32,706 nt of DNA from Lachnospiraceae bacterium (GTDB lineage: Bacteria; Bacillota_A; Clostridia; Lachnospirales; Lachnospiraceae): positions 1 through 32,706 of the forward strand of contig JAIKXV010000147.1 of NCBI GenBank assembly GCA_024683935.1, written 5' to 3'. Below, piece by piece: positions 6,373 to 14,680 of this stretch. Each line of letters opens with the position of its first letter. Positions within the stretch are counted from its first letter, which is position 1. The notes beneath the pieces were generated by a model. That model ran no database searches, was not told the origin of the DNA, and worked only from the letters and a program-made list of their open reading frames with translations. Made by a program: the position numbers and the translations under genes.

Positions 6373-8925
6373 ATGGAAAAATACAATGTGACAGGGATGA
6401 GCTGTGCTGCCTGCCAGGCAAACGTCGAAAAAGCAGTTTGCGCTGTGGACGGCGTTGAAAGCTGCGCAGTAAGCCTTCTGACAAACTCCATGGGAGTTGA
6501 GGGCTCCGCCCGTCCCGAAGATATAATTGCCGCCGTTGAAGCCGCCGGCTATGGTGCCAGCGTCAAGGGCAGCGGCGCAGACAGTAACCGGCTGTCATCT
6601 GCGGATGATCCGCTGAAAGACACCGAGACCCCCAGGATGAAAAAGAGACTGACAGCGTCAATAATTCTCCTGATCCCGCTTATGTATGTGTCAATGGGAC
6701 ATATGCTGTGGGACTGGCCTTTACCGGGATTTCTTGACGGTAATCATGTGGCAGTGGGGCTGTATCAGCTTTTATTATCCGGGCTGGTATTGGTGGTCAA
6801 TCAGAAGTTTTTTATAAACGGGTTTAAGGGACTCCTGCACAGATCCCCGAATATGGATACGCTGGTGGCGCTGGGAGCTGCCGCATCTTACGGCTACAGT
6901 GTGGCTGCTCTGTTTTCCATGACCGGTGCCGTACTGGAAGGCAATGAAGATCTGATCATGTATTACATGAATCAGTTCTACTTTGAGGCGGCAGCCATGA
7001 TCCTCACGCTGATCACGGTGGGGAAGATGCTGGAAGCCAGATCCAGGGGCAGAACAACAAACGCCCTTAAGGGACTTATGGATCTTTCCCCGAAGACTGC
7101 CGTGATAATACAGGATGGAGCTGAAGTTACCGTCCCGATAGAATCCGTAAAGGTCGGTGACAGATTCGTGGTAAGGCCCGGAGACAGCATTCCCGTAGAC
7201 GGCATAGTTACTGAAGGTGAAAGCGCCGTTAATGAATCGGCTCTTACCGGCGAAAGCGTTCCGGTGGAAAAAAAGCCCGGGGACACGGTATCTGCAGCGA
7301 CAATAAACACCTCAGGCTATATGGTCTGCGACGCTTCAAGGGTTGGCGAGGATACTACTCTTTCTGCCATTATCCGCATGGTAAGTGATGCGGCTGCAAC
7401 AAAGGCGCCGATCGCCAAGATCGCCGATAGAGTTTCAGGGGTATTTGTCCCTGTTGTGATCGGCATTTCGCTTGTTACATTTTTTGCATGGATGCTGGCA
7501 GGGCAGACTGTGGGCTACGCCATTGCCAGAGCGGTTTCGGTCCTTGTGATAAGCTGCCCCTGTGCGCTTGGACTTGCCACGCCCGTAGCCATAATGGTAG
7601 GAAACGGCGTTGCGGCCAAAAGCGGTATACTGTTCAAAACCGCAGCTTCTCTTGAACAGACAGGCAGGATCCGGATCGCAGCTCTGGACAAAACCGGAAC
7701 GATCACCACCGGAGAGATGAAGGTAACTGACGTTCATCCGCTGGAAGGCATAACTGATAAAGAGCTGCTGACCGTGGCATACGCTCTGGAGTCAAAGAGT
7801 GAACATCCTATCTCAAAAGCAGTTACGGATCACGCCATTGAAAATAAGGTGGTTCTTGAAGAAACCGGCGAATTTGAAGTACTGTCGGGGAACGGCCTGA
7901 AAGCGAGACTCGGCTCTGATGCGGTTTACGGCGGCAATTCAAAATATATAGGTGATATCTCCGGCGGGATAAGCGGAGAAACAGAAGCGATAATAAAGCG
8001 TTTCGCTATTGAAGGAAAGACGCCGGTTCTTTTCGCCAGGAACAATACCCTTCTCGGAGTGATCGCTGTTTCGGATGTGATAAAAGAGGACTCCCGGGAA
8101 GCCATCGCGGAACTGAAGAAACTGGGGATCCATACGGTAATGCTTACCGGTGACAATGAGGTTACCGCCGCGTCCATAGCCGGTCAGGCAGGCGTCGATG
8201 AAGTTGTGGCAGCTGTCAAACCCGACGGCAAGGAAGCTGTTATCAGTAAACTCAGGGAACACGGCGTGACAGCTATGGTGGGCGACGGTATAAATGACGC
8301 CCCTGCACTTACTTCGGCAGATCTGGGAATAGCCATCGGCGCGGGAACAGATGTTGCGATAGACGCAGCCGATATAGTTCTTATGAAAAGCAGCATAAGG
8401 GATGTTGCTGCCGCCATCAGGATTTCAAGAAGTACACTGAGGAACATTCATCAGAATCTCTTCTGGGCATTTTTCTACAACGTTCTGGGAATCCCTCTGG
8501 CTGCCGGCTGCTACATTGCTGCTTTTGGCTGGGAGCTTAACCCCATCTTCGGAGCAGCGGCCATGGGCTTATCAAGTTTCTGCGTTGTGTCCAATGCACT
8601 GCGGCTGAACCTGATAAAACCATATGACAGCAAAAGAGATAAAGCGGTTAAAAATCCTGTCACAGGGAATATAATAGAAAGCAAAACACTTACTGAAACA
8701 GCAAAGGAGGACAAGGAAATGAAGATCAAAGTTAACGGAATGATGTGTGGACATTGCGAGGCACATGTTAAGAAGGCTCTTGAGGCAATCGACGGGATCG
8801 AGAGCGCAGCTGCATCCCATGAGGAAAACATGGTTACGATCACAAATTCCGCGGAAGTCGATGAGGAAGCTATAAAGGCAGCCGTTGAGGAAGCAGGCTA
8901 CGAGTATGCCGGAGTATTGAATTAA
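6373..8925 (+). CDS. copA: Copper-exporting P1B-type ATPase CopA with extra C-terminal HMA domain
   Basis: An 850-residue membrane pump that exports Cu(I) using ATP. An N-terminal heavy-metal-associated domain carries C11-x-x-C14 (GMSCAAC). The membrane metal site is C395-P-C397, the Cu type. The cytosolic machinery is complete: TGES 292-295, phosphorylated Asp in DKTGT at 439, SEHPIS of the HP motif, TGDN 592-595 and GDGINDAP 637-644. After the last membrane helices, a charged linker (about 745-782) leads to a second HMA domain with C792-x-x-C795 (GMMCGHC), homologous to the free chaperone CopZ. The position of this domain at the C-terminus is unusual, since extra HMAs normally sit at the N-terminus; it has its own ribosome binding site (see 8719-8925). 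Cotranscribed with csoR under CsoR control. Confidence 0.95.
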   Translation: MEKYNVTGMSCAACQANVEKAVCAVDGVESCAVSLLTNSMGVEGSARPEDIIAAVEAAGYGASVKGSGADSNRLSSADDPLKDTETPRMKKRLTASIILLIPLMYVSMGHMLWDWPLPGFLDGNHVAVGLYQLLLSGLVLVVNQKFFINGFKGLLHRSPNMDTLVALGAAASYGYSVAALFSMTGAVLEGNEDLIMYYMNQFYFEAAAMILTLITVGKMLEARSRGRTTNALKGLMDLSPKTAVIIQDGAEVTVPIESVKVGDRFVVRPGDSIPVDGIVTEGESAVNESALTGESVPVEKKPGDTVSAATINTSGYMVCDASRVGEDTTLSAIIRMVSDAAATKAPIAKIADRVSGVFVPVVIGISLVTFFAWMLAGQTVGYAIARAVSVLVISCPCALGLATPVAIMVGNGVAAKSGILFKTAASLEQTGRIRIAALDKTGTITTGEMKVTDVHPLEGITDKELLTVAYALESKSEHPISKAVTDHAIENKVVLEETGEFEVLSGNGLKARLGSDAVYGGNSKYIGDISGGISGETEAIIKRFAIEGKTPVLFARNNTLLGVIAVSDVIKEDSREAIAELKKLGIHTVMLTGDNEVTAASIAGQAGVDEVVAAVKPDGKEAVISKLREHGVTAMVGDGINDAPALTSADLGIAIGAGTDVAIDAADIVLMKSSIRDVAAAIRISRSTLRNIHQNLFWAFFYNVLGIPLAAGCYIAAFGWELNPIFGAAAMGLSSFCVVSNALRLNLIKPYDSKRDKAVKNPVTGNIIESKTLTETAKEDKEMKIKVNGMMCGHCEAHVKKALEAIDGIESAAASHEENMVTITNSAEVDEEAIKAAVEEAGYEYAGVLN
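8719..8925 (+). CDS. Possible internally initiated CopZ-like copper chaperone (in frame within copA)
   Basis: Inside copA, AAAGGAGG (8703-8710) stands eight bases before an in-frame ATG (8719-8721), an ideal ribosome binding site. Translation from here would release a 68-residue protein, [20 protein letters not shown] and onward, exactly one HMA domain with the length and start of stand-alone CopZ. Either copA and copZ were fused by loss of an intergenic stop and the old initiation signal survives, or the cell still makes both the fused pump and a free chaperone from one message. E. coli copA is known to yield a free chaperone by ribosomal frameshifting, so a two-product copA has precedent. 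Use of this start is inferred. Confidence 0.5.
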   Translation: MKIKVNGMMCGHCEAHVKKALEAIDGIESAAASHEENMVTITNSAEVDEEAIKAAVEEAGYEYAGVLN

Positions 8926-8931
8926 GACGGA

Positions 8932-8944
8932 ACAGGCGGCCTGT
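8932..8944. repeat. 13-bp palindrome, copy 1 (upstream of larE)
   Basis: ACAGGC-G-GCCTGT, a perfect inverted repeat, lies between copA and larE immediately before the larE ribosome binding site. An identical copy occurs at 11693-11705, also just ahead of a gene start. The match extends one base (a following A) and then an AG two bases later. It could be an operator or a small RNA hairpin; only two copies were seen. Confidence 0.5.
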
Positions 8945-8957
8945 AAGAGGTAATCAC

Positions 8958-9797
8958 ATGGATACTTTATCGGCAGAAATGCAGGAAAAATCAGATGCAC
9001 TTAAAGAGTACATCAAAAAACTGGGATCCCTGGCCGTTGGCTTCTCCGGCGGCGTGGACTCCACCTTTTTGCTGGCTGCGGCACATGATGTTTTAGGAGA
9101 CAGGGCGATAGCAGTGACAACGGTAGATGCTGCCCTTCCCGAGCGCGAGCTGAATGAAGCGAAAGCGTTCTGCGCAGAGCGTGGCATCCGCCACATCATA
9201 CGCGAAGTGGATCCCCTGAAAATCGAGGGCTACAGAAAAAACAGCCCGGACAGATGCTATTATTGCAAGCATGGTGTATTCTCAGAAATAAAAAAAGCCG
9301 CGGATGAAAATGGAATAGAGTACATTGCCGAAGGCTCCAATATGGATGATCTTGGCGACTATCGCCCGGGACTGAGAGCGGTTGAAGAACTCGGGGTTAA
9401 GAGCCCGCTGCGGGAGGCCAGGCTGTATAAGGCTGACATCCGCGTAATTTCCAAGGCCATGGGACTTCCGACATGGAGCAAGCCGGCTTATGCGTGTCTT
9501 GCAAGCCGTTTTGCTTACGGTGAAGAGATTACCGAAGAAAAGCTGCATATGATCGACAGTGCAGAACAGTTTCTGATCGAACATGGCTTCTATGAGGAAC
9601 GTGTCAGAATGCATGGCAGTATTGCAAGGATTGAAGTCCCCGCCGGGGATATCGCCCGTCTTGCCGCAGATGATATCAGGGAAGCTGTATATAAGAGATT
9701 CAGGGAAATCGGGTTTTTATATGTAACTCTCGATATGCACGGTTATAAAACGGGAAGCATGAATGCAGCTTTATTACAAAATGCCAATAGTAATTAA
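8958..9797 (+). CDS. larE: ATP-dependent sacrificial sulfur transferase LarE-like
   Basis: A 279-residue PP-loop enzyme. The SGGVDST pyrophosphatase loop is at residues 30-36, followed by VTTVDAALPERELNEAKAF and GSNMDDLGDYRPGLRA, both characteristic of LarE. LarE adenylates the pyridinium carboxylate precursor of the nickel-pincer cofactor of lactate racemase and inserts sulfur. C180 in YACLASR matches the sulfur-donating cysteine of the Lactobacillus enzyme. C100 and C103 (CYYC) add a CxxC pair, as in LarE proteins that hold a [4Fe-4S] cluster and may work catalytically. AAGAGG lies eight bases before the ATG. No larA, larB or larC is in the window. The gene follows copA by 32 bases and may be read through from it. 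Confidence 0.85.
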   Translation: MDTLSAEMQEKSDALKEYIKKLGSLAVGFSGGVDSTFLLAAAHDVLGDRAIAVTTVDAALPERELNEAKAFCAERGIRHIIREVDPLKIEGYRKNSPDRCYYCKHGVFSEIKKAADENGIEYIAEGSNMDDLGDYRPGLRAVEELGVKSPLREARLYKADIRVISKAMGLPTWSKPAYACLASRFAYGEEITEEKLHMIDSAEQFLIEHGFYEERVRMHGSIARIEVPAGDIARLAADDIREAVYKRFREIGFLYVTLDMHGYKTGSMNAALLQNANSN

Positions 9798-9856
9798 CAC
9801 CGCTCCGGCTTATCTGCAGGAAGCACAGGGACTTCATTTAGAAAAAAGGAGACAGT

Positions 9857-10330
9857 ATGTCTGATATTGTACGTAACGCTATGGAAAGTGATATACCCGC
9901 CATTATGGAATTGTTAAAGCAGGTGAACAAGGTACATCACGACGGACGCCCCGATCTTTTCAAGCTGACAACCAAATATAATGAAAAGGAGCTGAGCGCC
10001 ATATTAAAAGATGAACAGACTCCTGTATTTGTTTATGAAGATGCGGCCGGACGGATACTCGGTCACGGTTTTTGTATTTTACAGCGTCCGGAAAACACCA
10101 ATTTATTGAATGACATCCTGACCTTATACATAGATGACATCTGCGTGGATGAAAATGCACGGGGACGGAATGTCGGCAGAAAGATCTACGAGCACATTGT
10201 TGCTTACGCCCGACGGTGCGGCTGCTACAATGTAACGCTGAACGTATGGAACTGTAATCCCGGTGCCATGAAATTCTATGAAAGACTGGGGCTTTTACCA
10301 TACAAGGTAGGTATGGAAGAAATATTATAA
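9857..10330 (+). CDS. GNAT-family N-acetyltransferase
   Basis: A 157-residue cytosolic acetyltransferase of the GNAT fold. The start is well supported by AAAAAAGGAGA six bases before the ATG. The acetyl-CoA binding part is at about 95-120: LYIDDICVDENARGRNVGRKIYEHIVAYA, with the R/Q-x-x-G-x-G/A-like NARGRNVG. It is followed by NVTLNVWNCNPGAMKFYERLGL, the classic strand 5 and FYxxxGF ending. The substrate cannot be predicted; RimI-like or small-molecule acetylation are both possible. It follows larE by 59 bases in the same direction. Confidence 0.85.
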   Translation: MSDIVRNAMESDIPAIMELLKQVNKVHHDGRPDLFKLTTKYNEKELSAILKDEQTPVFVYEDAAGRILGHGFCILQRPENTNLLNDILTLYIDDICVDENARGRNVGRKIYEHIVAYARRCGCYNVTLNVWNCNPGAMKFYERLGLLPYKVGMEEIL

Positions 10331-10415
10331 AGATCCGGGCGGCACTTCTCCTAAAAGAACGTATCTCGGATAATTATCATCAAATAATCCAAGACAGGCA
10401 TCGCTGCCCCGGTAT

Positions 10416-11563
10416 TCAGTCTTTCCGTTCGGCTTTTATGGCAATCTTTCTGTCATACATGGCCTTATCAGCCTTTTTGAAGACGTCTTCTACTGTTTTA
10501 TCTACGCTCTTATCGAATTTTGAGTATCCTATGGCAGCGGAAATCTGTTCCCAGGGATTCAGCGTGCTGTCTTCCTGATACTTTGTCAGACGTCCGTTGA
10601 AATCCTCTATCAGGCTGTCAATATTCCGGAAATCACGGTTCTTCAGTATTACGACGAATTCATCTCCGCCGATACGGAATACCGGTGAATGTTCAAATAC
10701 TTCACAGACCAGCATGCAGAGTCTTCGGATGGAAATATTGCCCTTTTCATGGCCGTAGGTATCGTTTGTTCTTTTTAAGAAGTTCAGATCCACCATGGCA
10801 AGTCCGAATTCATTAAATCCGTCAGCCAGATCCTGTTCCAGCTTTTTCACTTCATAATCGTAAGCCGTCTTATTACGGACTCCCGTCAGCGCATCCTTTT
10901 TGGCCAGCTCCTGGGATTCCTTCAGAGTCACCTTGGTGTCTATCAGCGTATTGATGTTCGAATTCATATCTGTCTCCATCTTTTTCATGGATGACAGCAG
11001 CTCTGAGATCTCGTCATGTGTTTTGATCTGCAGCTTTTCAAATGCATGGTGCACCACATCATTATTCTCAGAACAGTAGTTTTTGGCTGTTTCCGAAAGC
11101 ATTGACACCGGCTTGATAATACGTGTATTGGTGTACCACAGGGACAGGACAAGGAGAAGTATCGTTATTCCGATCATTGCAATGGTTGCCGTCACAACGT
11201 AGCTTTGTTCCTTTGCCTTTATATCGTTCATGGAAATATCGACGCACAGATGAGCAACAACCTCACCGTCACGCATGATGGGATAACCGGCTGAAACAAG
11301 CCAGCCATATACATCCTCGTTGGTTATGGATGCCCGGATGAGAGAATCGTTTTTATCGGGCCAGATACCATTCTCAAAAGCGTCGACACAACCGGGAGGG
11401 CAGGCATCCTCCGGATCACCGTCAACTATATAGATCGCATTGTGATGTTTGTTGCAATGCTCCTGACGGAAAGTATGGCCAGCAGCCCGATAAAGAAGCA
11501 GATTAAAATGAGTCCGATGGTCATTTTTACCTTTAGAGAAACAAAGCGCTCTTTTTTCATCAT
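10416..11563 (-). pseudogene. Membrane GGDEF diguanylate cyclase, frameshifted and shortened at the N-terminus
   Basis: Two minus-strand frames make up one gene. The first (11563 to 11426, 45 residues, starting MMKKERFVSLKVKM) contains a membrane helix and stops at TAG. The second frame is open from about 11500 and carries IYIVDGDPEDACPPGC, NEDVYGWLVSAGYPIM, HLCVDISMNDIKAKEQ (a Cache-like extracellular sensor), a second membrane helix, a HAMP-like linker, and an intact GGDEF domain (ALTGVRNKTAYD; RIGGDEFVV; no RxxD inhibitory site). A start within the second frame (ATG 11276) would yield 286 residues lacking most of the sensor. Related proteins normally have perhaps 60-90 more residues between the first helix and IYIVDGD, so a deletion accompanies the frame change. 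The catalytic domain would make cyclic di-GMP if expressed. Confidence 0.7.
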
Positions 11564-11692
11564 ATCTCTCAGACTGTACCTTATTCTCCTATATATCCGT
11601 CCCCTATATAATAAACCTTATTATCTTCCATGTCATGCGAAAGTGTTATAATACATCCGGGTCAGATAATACAGAAATAATTCATTGCAGAC

Positions 11693-11705
11693 ACAGGCGG
11701 CCTGT
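11693..11705. repeat. 13-bp palindrome, copy 2
   Basis: The identical ACAGGC-G-GCCTGT palindrome found at 8932-8944. Here it stands 23 bases before the first ATG of the decayed GGDEF gene and just before a CGGAG that could serve as ribosome binding site. Confidence 0.5.
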
Positions 11706-11728
11706 AGCAGCGGAGAAAAAACAGAAAT

Positions 11729-12406
11729 ATGATCAGACGTTTGGGAGAAACCCTTTTATATTTACTTACATATTCCGGAAATGCGGATAAACCATCTACG
11801 AAATACTGTGGAACTGTTCCTCCGTTGCTCTTGTTATATGCATGATAGGAATGCCTCTTTTTATCATGTTACATCCCGATTTGCGGCGGCGAAAAAGGCC
11901 CGAAGACAGATTACTGTTTTGGGAGTGCATCCTGGTCTGCGGTATCCTGTATTCGGATGCGATGGCAAGACTCATAATAAGTTATTTTGTAAGTATATTC
12001 TGGGTCGGTATCGGTCTGATATAAGTTCATTGATCGTGAAACAGGATTTTTCAACAGAGAATTTCTGGAATACCTCGGCAGATACCGTGACCGTAAGAAA
12101 TATACCGGAGGCAGCGGCATCCTGATTACTGCCGACGGTCATGGAAAGAATATGGCAGAGATTATATCAGAATTAAAGCCTGCCGATATAAATGTGTTCG
12201 CTCTGGGAAGGGATCGTTTCCTGCTGCTGACAGAAACCCTCAGGGGCTCTGCTGTCAAAATGACGGTTATGACCATAACGGAGGCTGCAGAAACATCCGA
12301 AGATCCTTATACCCCCGAGATAATCACAGCCACCCGCAGAGCCGATGAAACGGCAAAAGATTTTTCCGAACGATTATTCAGTAAGGCAGACCCGCAATCC
12401 CTTTAA
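11729..12406 (+). pseudogene. Decayed membrane GGDEF-like gene with two frame changes
   Basis: Three plus-strand pieces fit one lost protein. Piece 1 starts at ATG 11729 (MIRRLGETLLYLLTYSGNAD). Piece 2, in another frame from about 11790, gives hydrophobic helices (ILWNCSSVALVICMIGMPLF, then HPDLRRRKRPEDRLLFWECI) and stops at TAA near 12022. Piece 3 returns to the first frame at about 12025: FIDRETGFFNREFLEYLGRY, GILITADGHGKNMAEII, VFALGRDRFLLLTE, ending at 12406. DxxTGxxNR and the strand before (G)GDEF are recognisable, but GGDEF itself is replaced by GRDRF, so no cyclase activity is expected. The membrane part is also much shorter than in relatives. A stump of 84 residues from ATG 12152 stays open but is unlikely to be made. 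Confidence 0.65.
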
Positions 12407-13271
12407 GTTCAGCCTCACAAGCGATGTCCTTTACACAGGCGTCAATACACATTTTGCTTTCAGGATGTTCACTGTTTATATCCATATAAGCAATGATCCT
12501 GATACAGCCCAGCAGCCGGGCCCTTCTGACTGTATCTGATACAGCTGCCCGGTCAGCATCACCCATGTACAGTTCCAGTGTCCTTTCCCAGATCCTGTCC
12601 GCGGTATCGACGTCAATTCCCAGAAATACCGCTGCCTCCGGAGAGATTGAGGGAAACTCTTTATAAGAATTATAGATCGTTGATATTTCAAATATCGGGT
12701 CACCGACACAGAGAGTATCCATATCGATCAGCATGAGTTCGTCCCCGGACATCATGATATTTTTCAAGTGAAAATCCCCGTGCAAAAGCATATGGCTGTC
12801 CGGCACTTCTTCCACAAGTGTTTTCAACCTGCTGCATATATCAGAGGACAGATACTGTCTGCATCTTTCCAGCCATTCCAAATGCAGTTTTTTCATATCT
12901 GGAAGTTCTCCCGGCGCCACCTCAATGGAATGGATAATTTTCATAAGATCCGCAGCTTTTACAAGAAAATCCTCTAAGTTTGACTTTGATCTGTTAATGT
13001 AATCAGAGGCAGAGCAGGCATTTAGAAGCTCAAAAACAACTCCGTATCTATCTTCCACTCTGACGATGTCAAATGAGATAGCTGTGGGAACGCCGTGAAC
13101 AAAAGCCCATTTAGAGAGTTCCTTCTCTTTTTTAATGGTATCCAGCGATACACCGGGACGGTATACTTTAACAATTGTATCATCCGCAATGCGGTATACT
13201 TCGCCGCTTGCGCCCTCATCTATTTTCGGTGCACCATCTATATTTAATTCTCTGAAATCCTTATCCATCAT
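12378..13271 (-). CDS. APH-family phosphotransferase (aminoglycoside/choline kinase-like)
   Basis: A 297-residue protein-kinase-like phosphotransferase. The N-lobe shows IDEGASGEVYRI (nucleotide loop) and the ATP-anchoring Lys in IVKVYR (K35). The catalytic loop is H164-G-D-F-H-L-K-N171, and the metal-binding D183-x-D185 is in LIDMDTLCVGDP. Such enzymes phosphorylate aminoglycosides, choline, sugars or other hydroxyl compounds; the substrate here is unknown and resistance should not be assumed. The ATG at 13271 overlaps the stop of the upstream HExxH gene by 11 bases and has AAAGGG nine bases before it. A longer in-frame start at 13367 lies deep in that gene and is less likely. The last residues LKGIAG duplicate those of the upstream neighbour. 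The 3' end overlaps the decayed GGDEF gene. Confidence 0.85.
   Translation of the reverse strand: MMDKDFRELNIDGAPKIDEGASGEVYRIADDTIVKVYRPGVSLDTIKKEKELSKWAFVHGVPTAISFDIVRVEDRYGVVFELLNACSASDYINRSKSNLEDFLVKAADLMKIIHSIEVAPGELPDMKKLHLEWLERCRQYLSSDICSRLKTLVEEVPDSHMLLHGDFHLKNIMMSGDELMLIDMDTLCVGDPIFEISTIYNSYKEFPSISPEAAVFLGIDVDTADRIWERTLELYMGDADRAAVSDTVRRARLLGCIRIIAYMDINSEHPESKMCIDACVKDIACEAELKGIAGLPY
12391..12413. repeat. 23-bp direct repeat at the 3' end of the APH gene (copy 1)
   Basis: This stretch matches 13274-13296 at 22 of 23 positions (the mismatch is at 12409/13292). On the minus strand both encode LKGIAG close to the C-terminus of two unrelated proteins, the APH-like kinase and the HExxH protein. 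The shared in-frame ending suggests that one gene acquired its 3' end from the other by duplication or repeat-mediated recombination. Confidence 0.6.
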
Positions 13272-14055
13272 AACCCGCAATCCCTTTAAGTCCAGCTTTA
13301 CACATCTTTCGGATGCGTTCGCCGGTGGTGAGGGCTTTGAACTCTTCTGTTTCTGACCAGGCTTCAAGCTTAAACGCTGCGTCCCGTAAAAGAGACGAGA
13401 GGCTCTCTCTGTCGTCGTCGGAGATTTCCTTTGTATAATAAACCATTCTGTTTCCGCCGCCTTCGATCACTCCCATAAATCGAAGGAACCATTCCGCCCT
13501 GTAAAACCCGAATGTTTCGTACAGACCGGTAAAATCCGCCATAAGCTCATCATGCAGCATATTATTTGCCTGGCCGTATGTCTGCCTGGTGTAATAATGC
13601 GTACACTCGTGCTCCCGTCTGATATACAGAGATTTTTCAAGCCATTCTGCACTGTCCAGCCCCAGTTCTTCAGCAGGAACATTGCTGTACGGTTTCGCCG
13701 AAAGAATGATAAAGCGGATCGTCTTCCCCGAAAGAAAGACTGCTCCTGTCTCGCTGAGATTAGCCGGCCGCACTCCCTTATGCGCTATTTTAATGACCAG
13801 TTCCTCAAAGTCATCGGTGTCACGCACATATATCACCGGGATCTTTCCCGCAAAAGAATCGTATATCTCTATCTTTATATCTTCCGGGTGCCTGAGAGTC
13901 ACCGGACGTTTGGCGCACAGGCTCTCATTCAGTGCCTTTTCCGCGCCTTCTTTGTCCGCAAGCTCTATTATCCCGTCCCAGCCCTGCAGAAATGAAATAT
14001 CCGGTTCCGGCAGAACCTCGCAGTCCTTATATCTGTTTTCTATTAACTCTTCCAT
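13261..14055 (-). CDS. HExxH-containing putative metalloprotease-like protein, 264 aa
   Basis: I do not recognise a named family. The protein has H149-E-C-T-H153 in IRREHECTHYYTRQTYG, the zincin HExxH motif, followed about 17 residues later by HDELMADFTGLYE, in which E170 or D174 could be the third zinc ligand, as in gluzincins. No signal peptide or membrane helix is present, so it would act in the cytosol. The first 130 residues are a mixed alpha/beta region without recognisable motifs. The stop overlaps the start of the APH-like kinase by 11 bases, and trmL ends 19 bases upstream, so trmL, this gene and the kinase probably form one transcript. Protease activity is inferred from one motif and its spacing. 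Confidence 0.75.
   Translation of the reverse strand: MEELIENRYKDCEVLPEPDISFLQGWDGIIELADKEGAEKALNESLCAKRPVTLRHPEDIKIEIYDSFAGKIPVIYVRDTDDFEELVIKIAHKGVRPANLSETGAVFLSGKTIRFIILSAKPYSNVPAEELGLDSAEWLEKSLYIRREHECTHYYTRQTYGQANNMLHDELMADFTGLYETFGFYRAEWFLRFMGVIEGGGNRMVYYTKEISDDDRESLSSLLRDAAFKLEAWSETEEFKALTTGERIRKMCKAGLKGIAGYDG
13274..13296. repeat. 23-bp direct repeat at the 3' end of the HExxH gene (copy 2)
   Basis: The partner of 12391-12413, at 22 of 23 identical bases. It encodes the end of the HExxH protein (CKAGLKGIAGYDG) and also supplies the AAAGGG that acts as ribosome binding site for the kinase start. Confidence 0.6.
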
Positions 14056-14074
14056 AACTCCTCACTTTCCGGGA

Positions 14075-14563
14075 TCAGCTTTTCAGCACCTCCGAACTCT
14101 GCATGAGATCCGGAAAACCATTCTGTCTCAAGGCTTCAAACAGCACTATCGCGACTGAATTTGCCAGATTCAGGGAACGGATCCCGTATCCCATGGGGAT
14201 CCTTATACAGCTCTCCGGAGCGGACCTTAAGATATCTTCCGGTATGCCCCCGCTTTCCTTTCCGAACATTATGAAATCATCCGGTGAATACCGTACATTA
14301 CTGTAGCTCTGCCCGCCCTTTGTCGTGGCAAACCATACCCTTGCTCCGGGATTTTTCTCCGCAAAATCCTGATAGTTCATGTATCTATGCAGGCTGAGCC
14401 TGTCCCAGTAGTCCATTCCGGCTCTTTTCACATACCGGTCATTTAACAGAAAGCCGAACGGCTCTATCAGATGAAGAGCCGTACCTGTCGCCACACAGGT
14501 TCTGCCTATATTTCCCGTATTCGCCGGTATCTCCGGCTGGAATAAAACTATGTTCGTGACCAT
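14075..14563 (-). CDS. trmL: tRNA (cytidine/uridine-34-2'-O)-methyltransferase TrmL
   Basis: A 162-residue SPOUT-class methyltransferase that methylates the ribose of the wobble base 34 in certain leucine tRNAs with S-adenosylmethionine. The N-terminus IVLFQPEIPANTGNIGRTC, the central FGKESGGIPEDIL and the C-terminal trefoil-knot IPMGYGIRSLNLANSVAI are all diagnostic; the length is normal for TrmL. The start is odd: AAGGAGG directly abuts the ATG with no spacer, and a stop three codons upstream rules out a longer frame. Translation may thus be weak. The gene leads the minus-strand group with the HExxH protein and APH-like kinase. Confidence 0.93.
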   Translation of the reverse strand: MVTNIVLFQPEIPANTGNIGRTCVATGTALHLIEPFGFLLNDRYVKRAGMDYWDRLSLHRYMNYQDFAEKNPGARVWFATTKGGQSYSNVRYSPDDFIMFGKESGGIPEDILRSAPESCIRIPMGYGIRSLNLANSVAIVLFEALRQNGFPDLMQSSEVLKS

Positions 14564-14680
14564 CCTCCTTAATCACCCGGACACGGGCATGCGATACTCA
14601 GACCATTATAGCACTCAGGCTGAGGATATGTTAGAATTCTGGTAAACAGCACACGTAAATCTGCCCGAAAAGGAGATAGC

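Noticed and set aside
6978..9000. Several long minus-strand open frames opposite copA and larE.
   Set aside because: They lie antisense to genes with complete catalytic motifs, have no ribosome binding sites and give low-complexity Ser/Ala/Ile-rich translations: shadows of codon bias.
13271..13367. Longer APH-like protein starting at ATG 13367 (32 extra residues).
   Set aside because: The extension lies inside the HExxH gene, is Ser/Pro/Lys-rich without domain meaning, and the ATG at 13271 has a good ribosome binding site and stop-start overlap.
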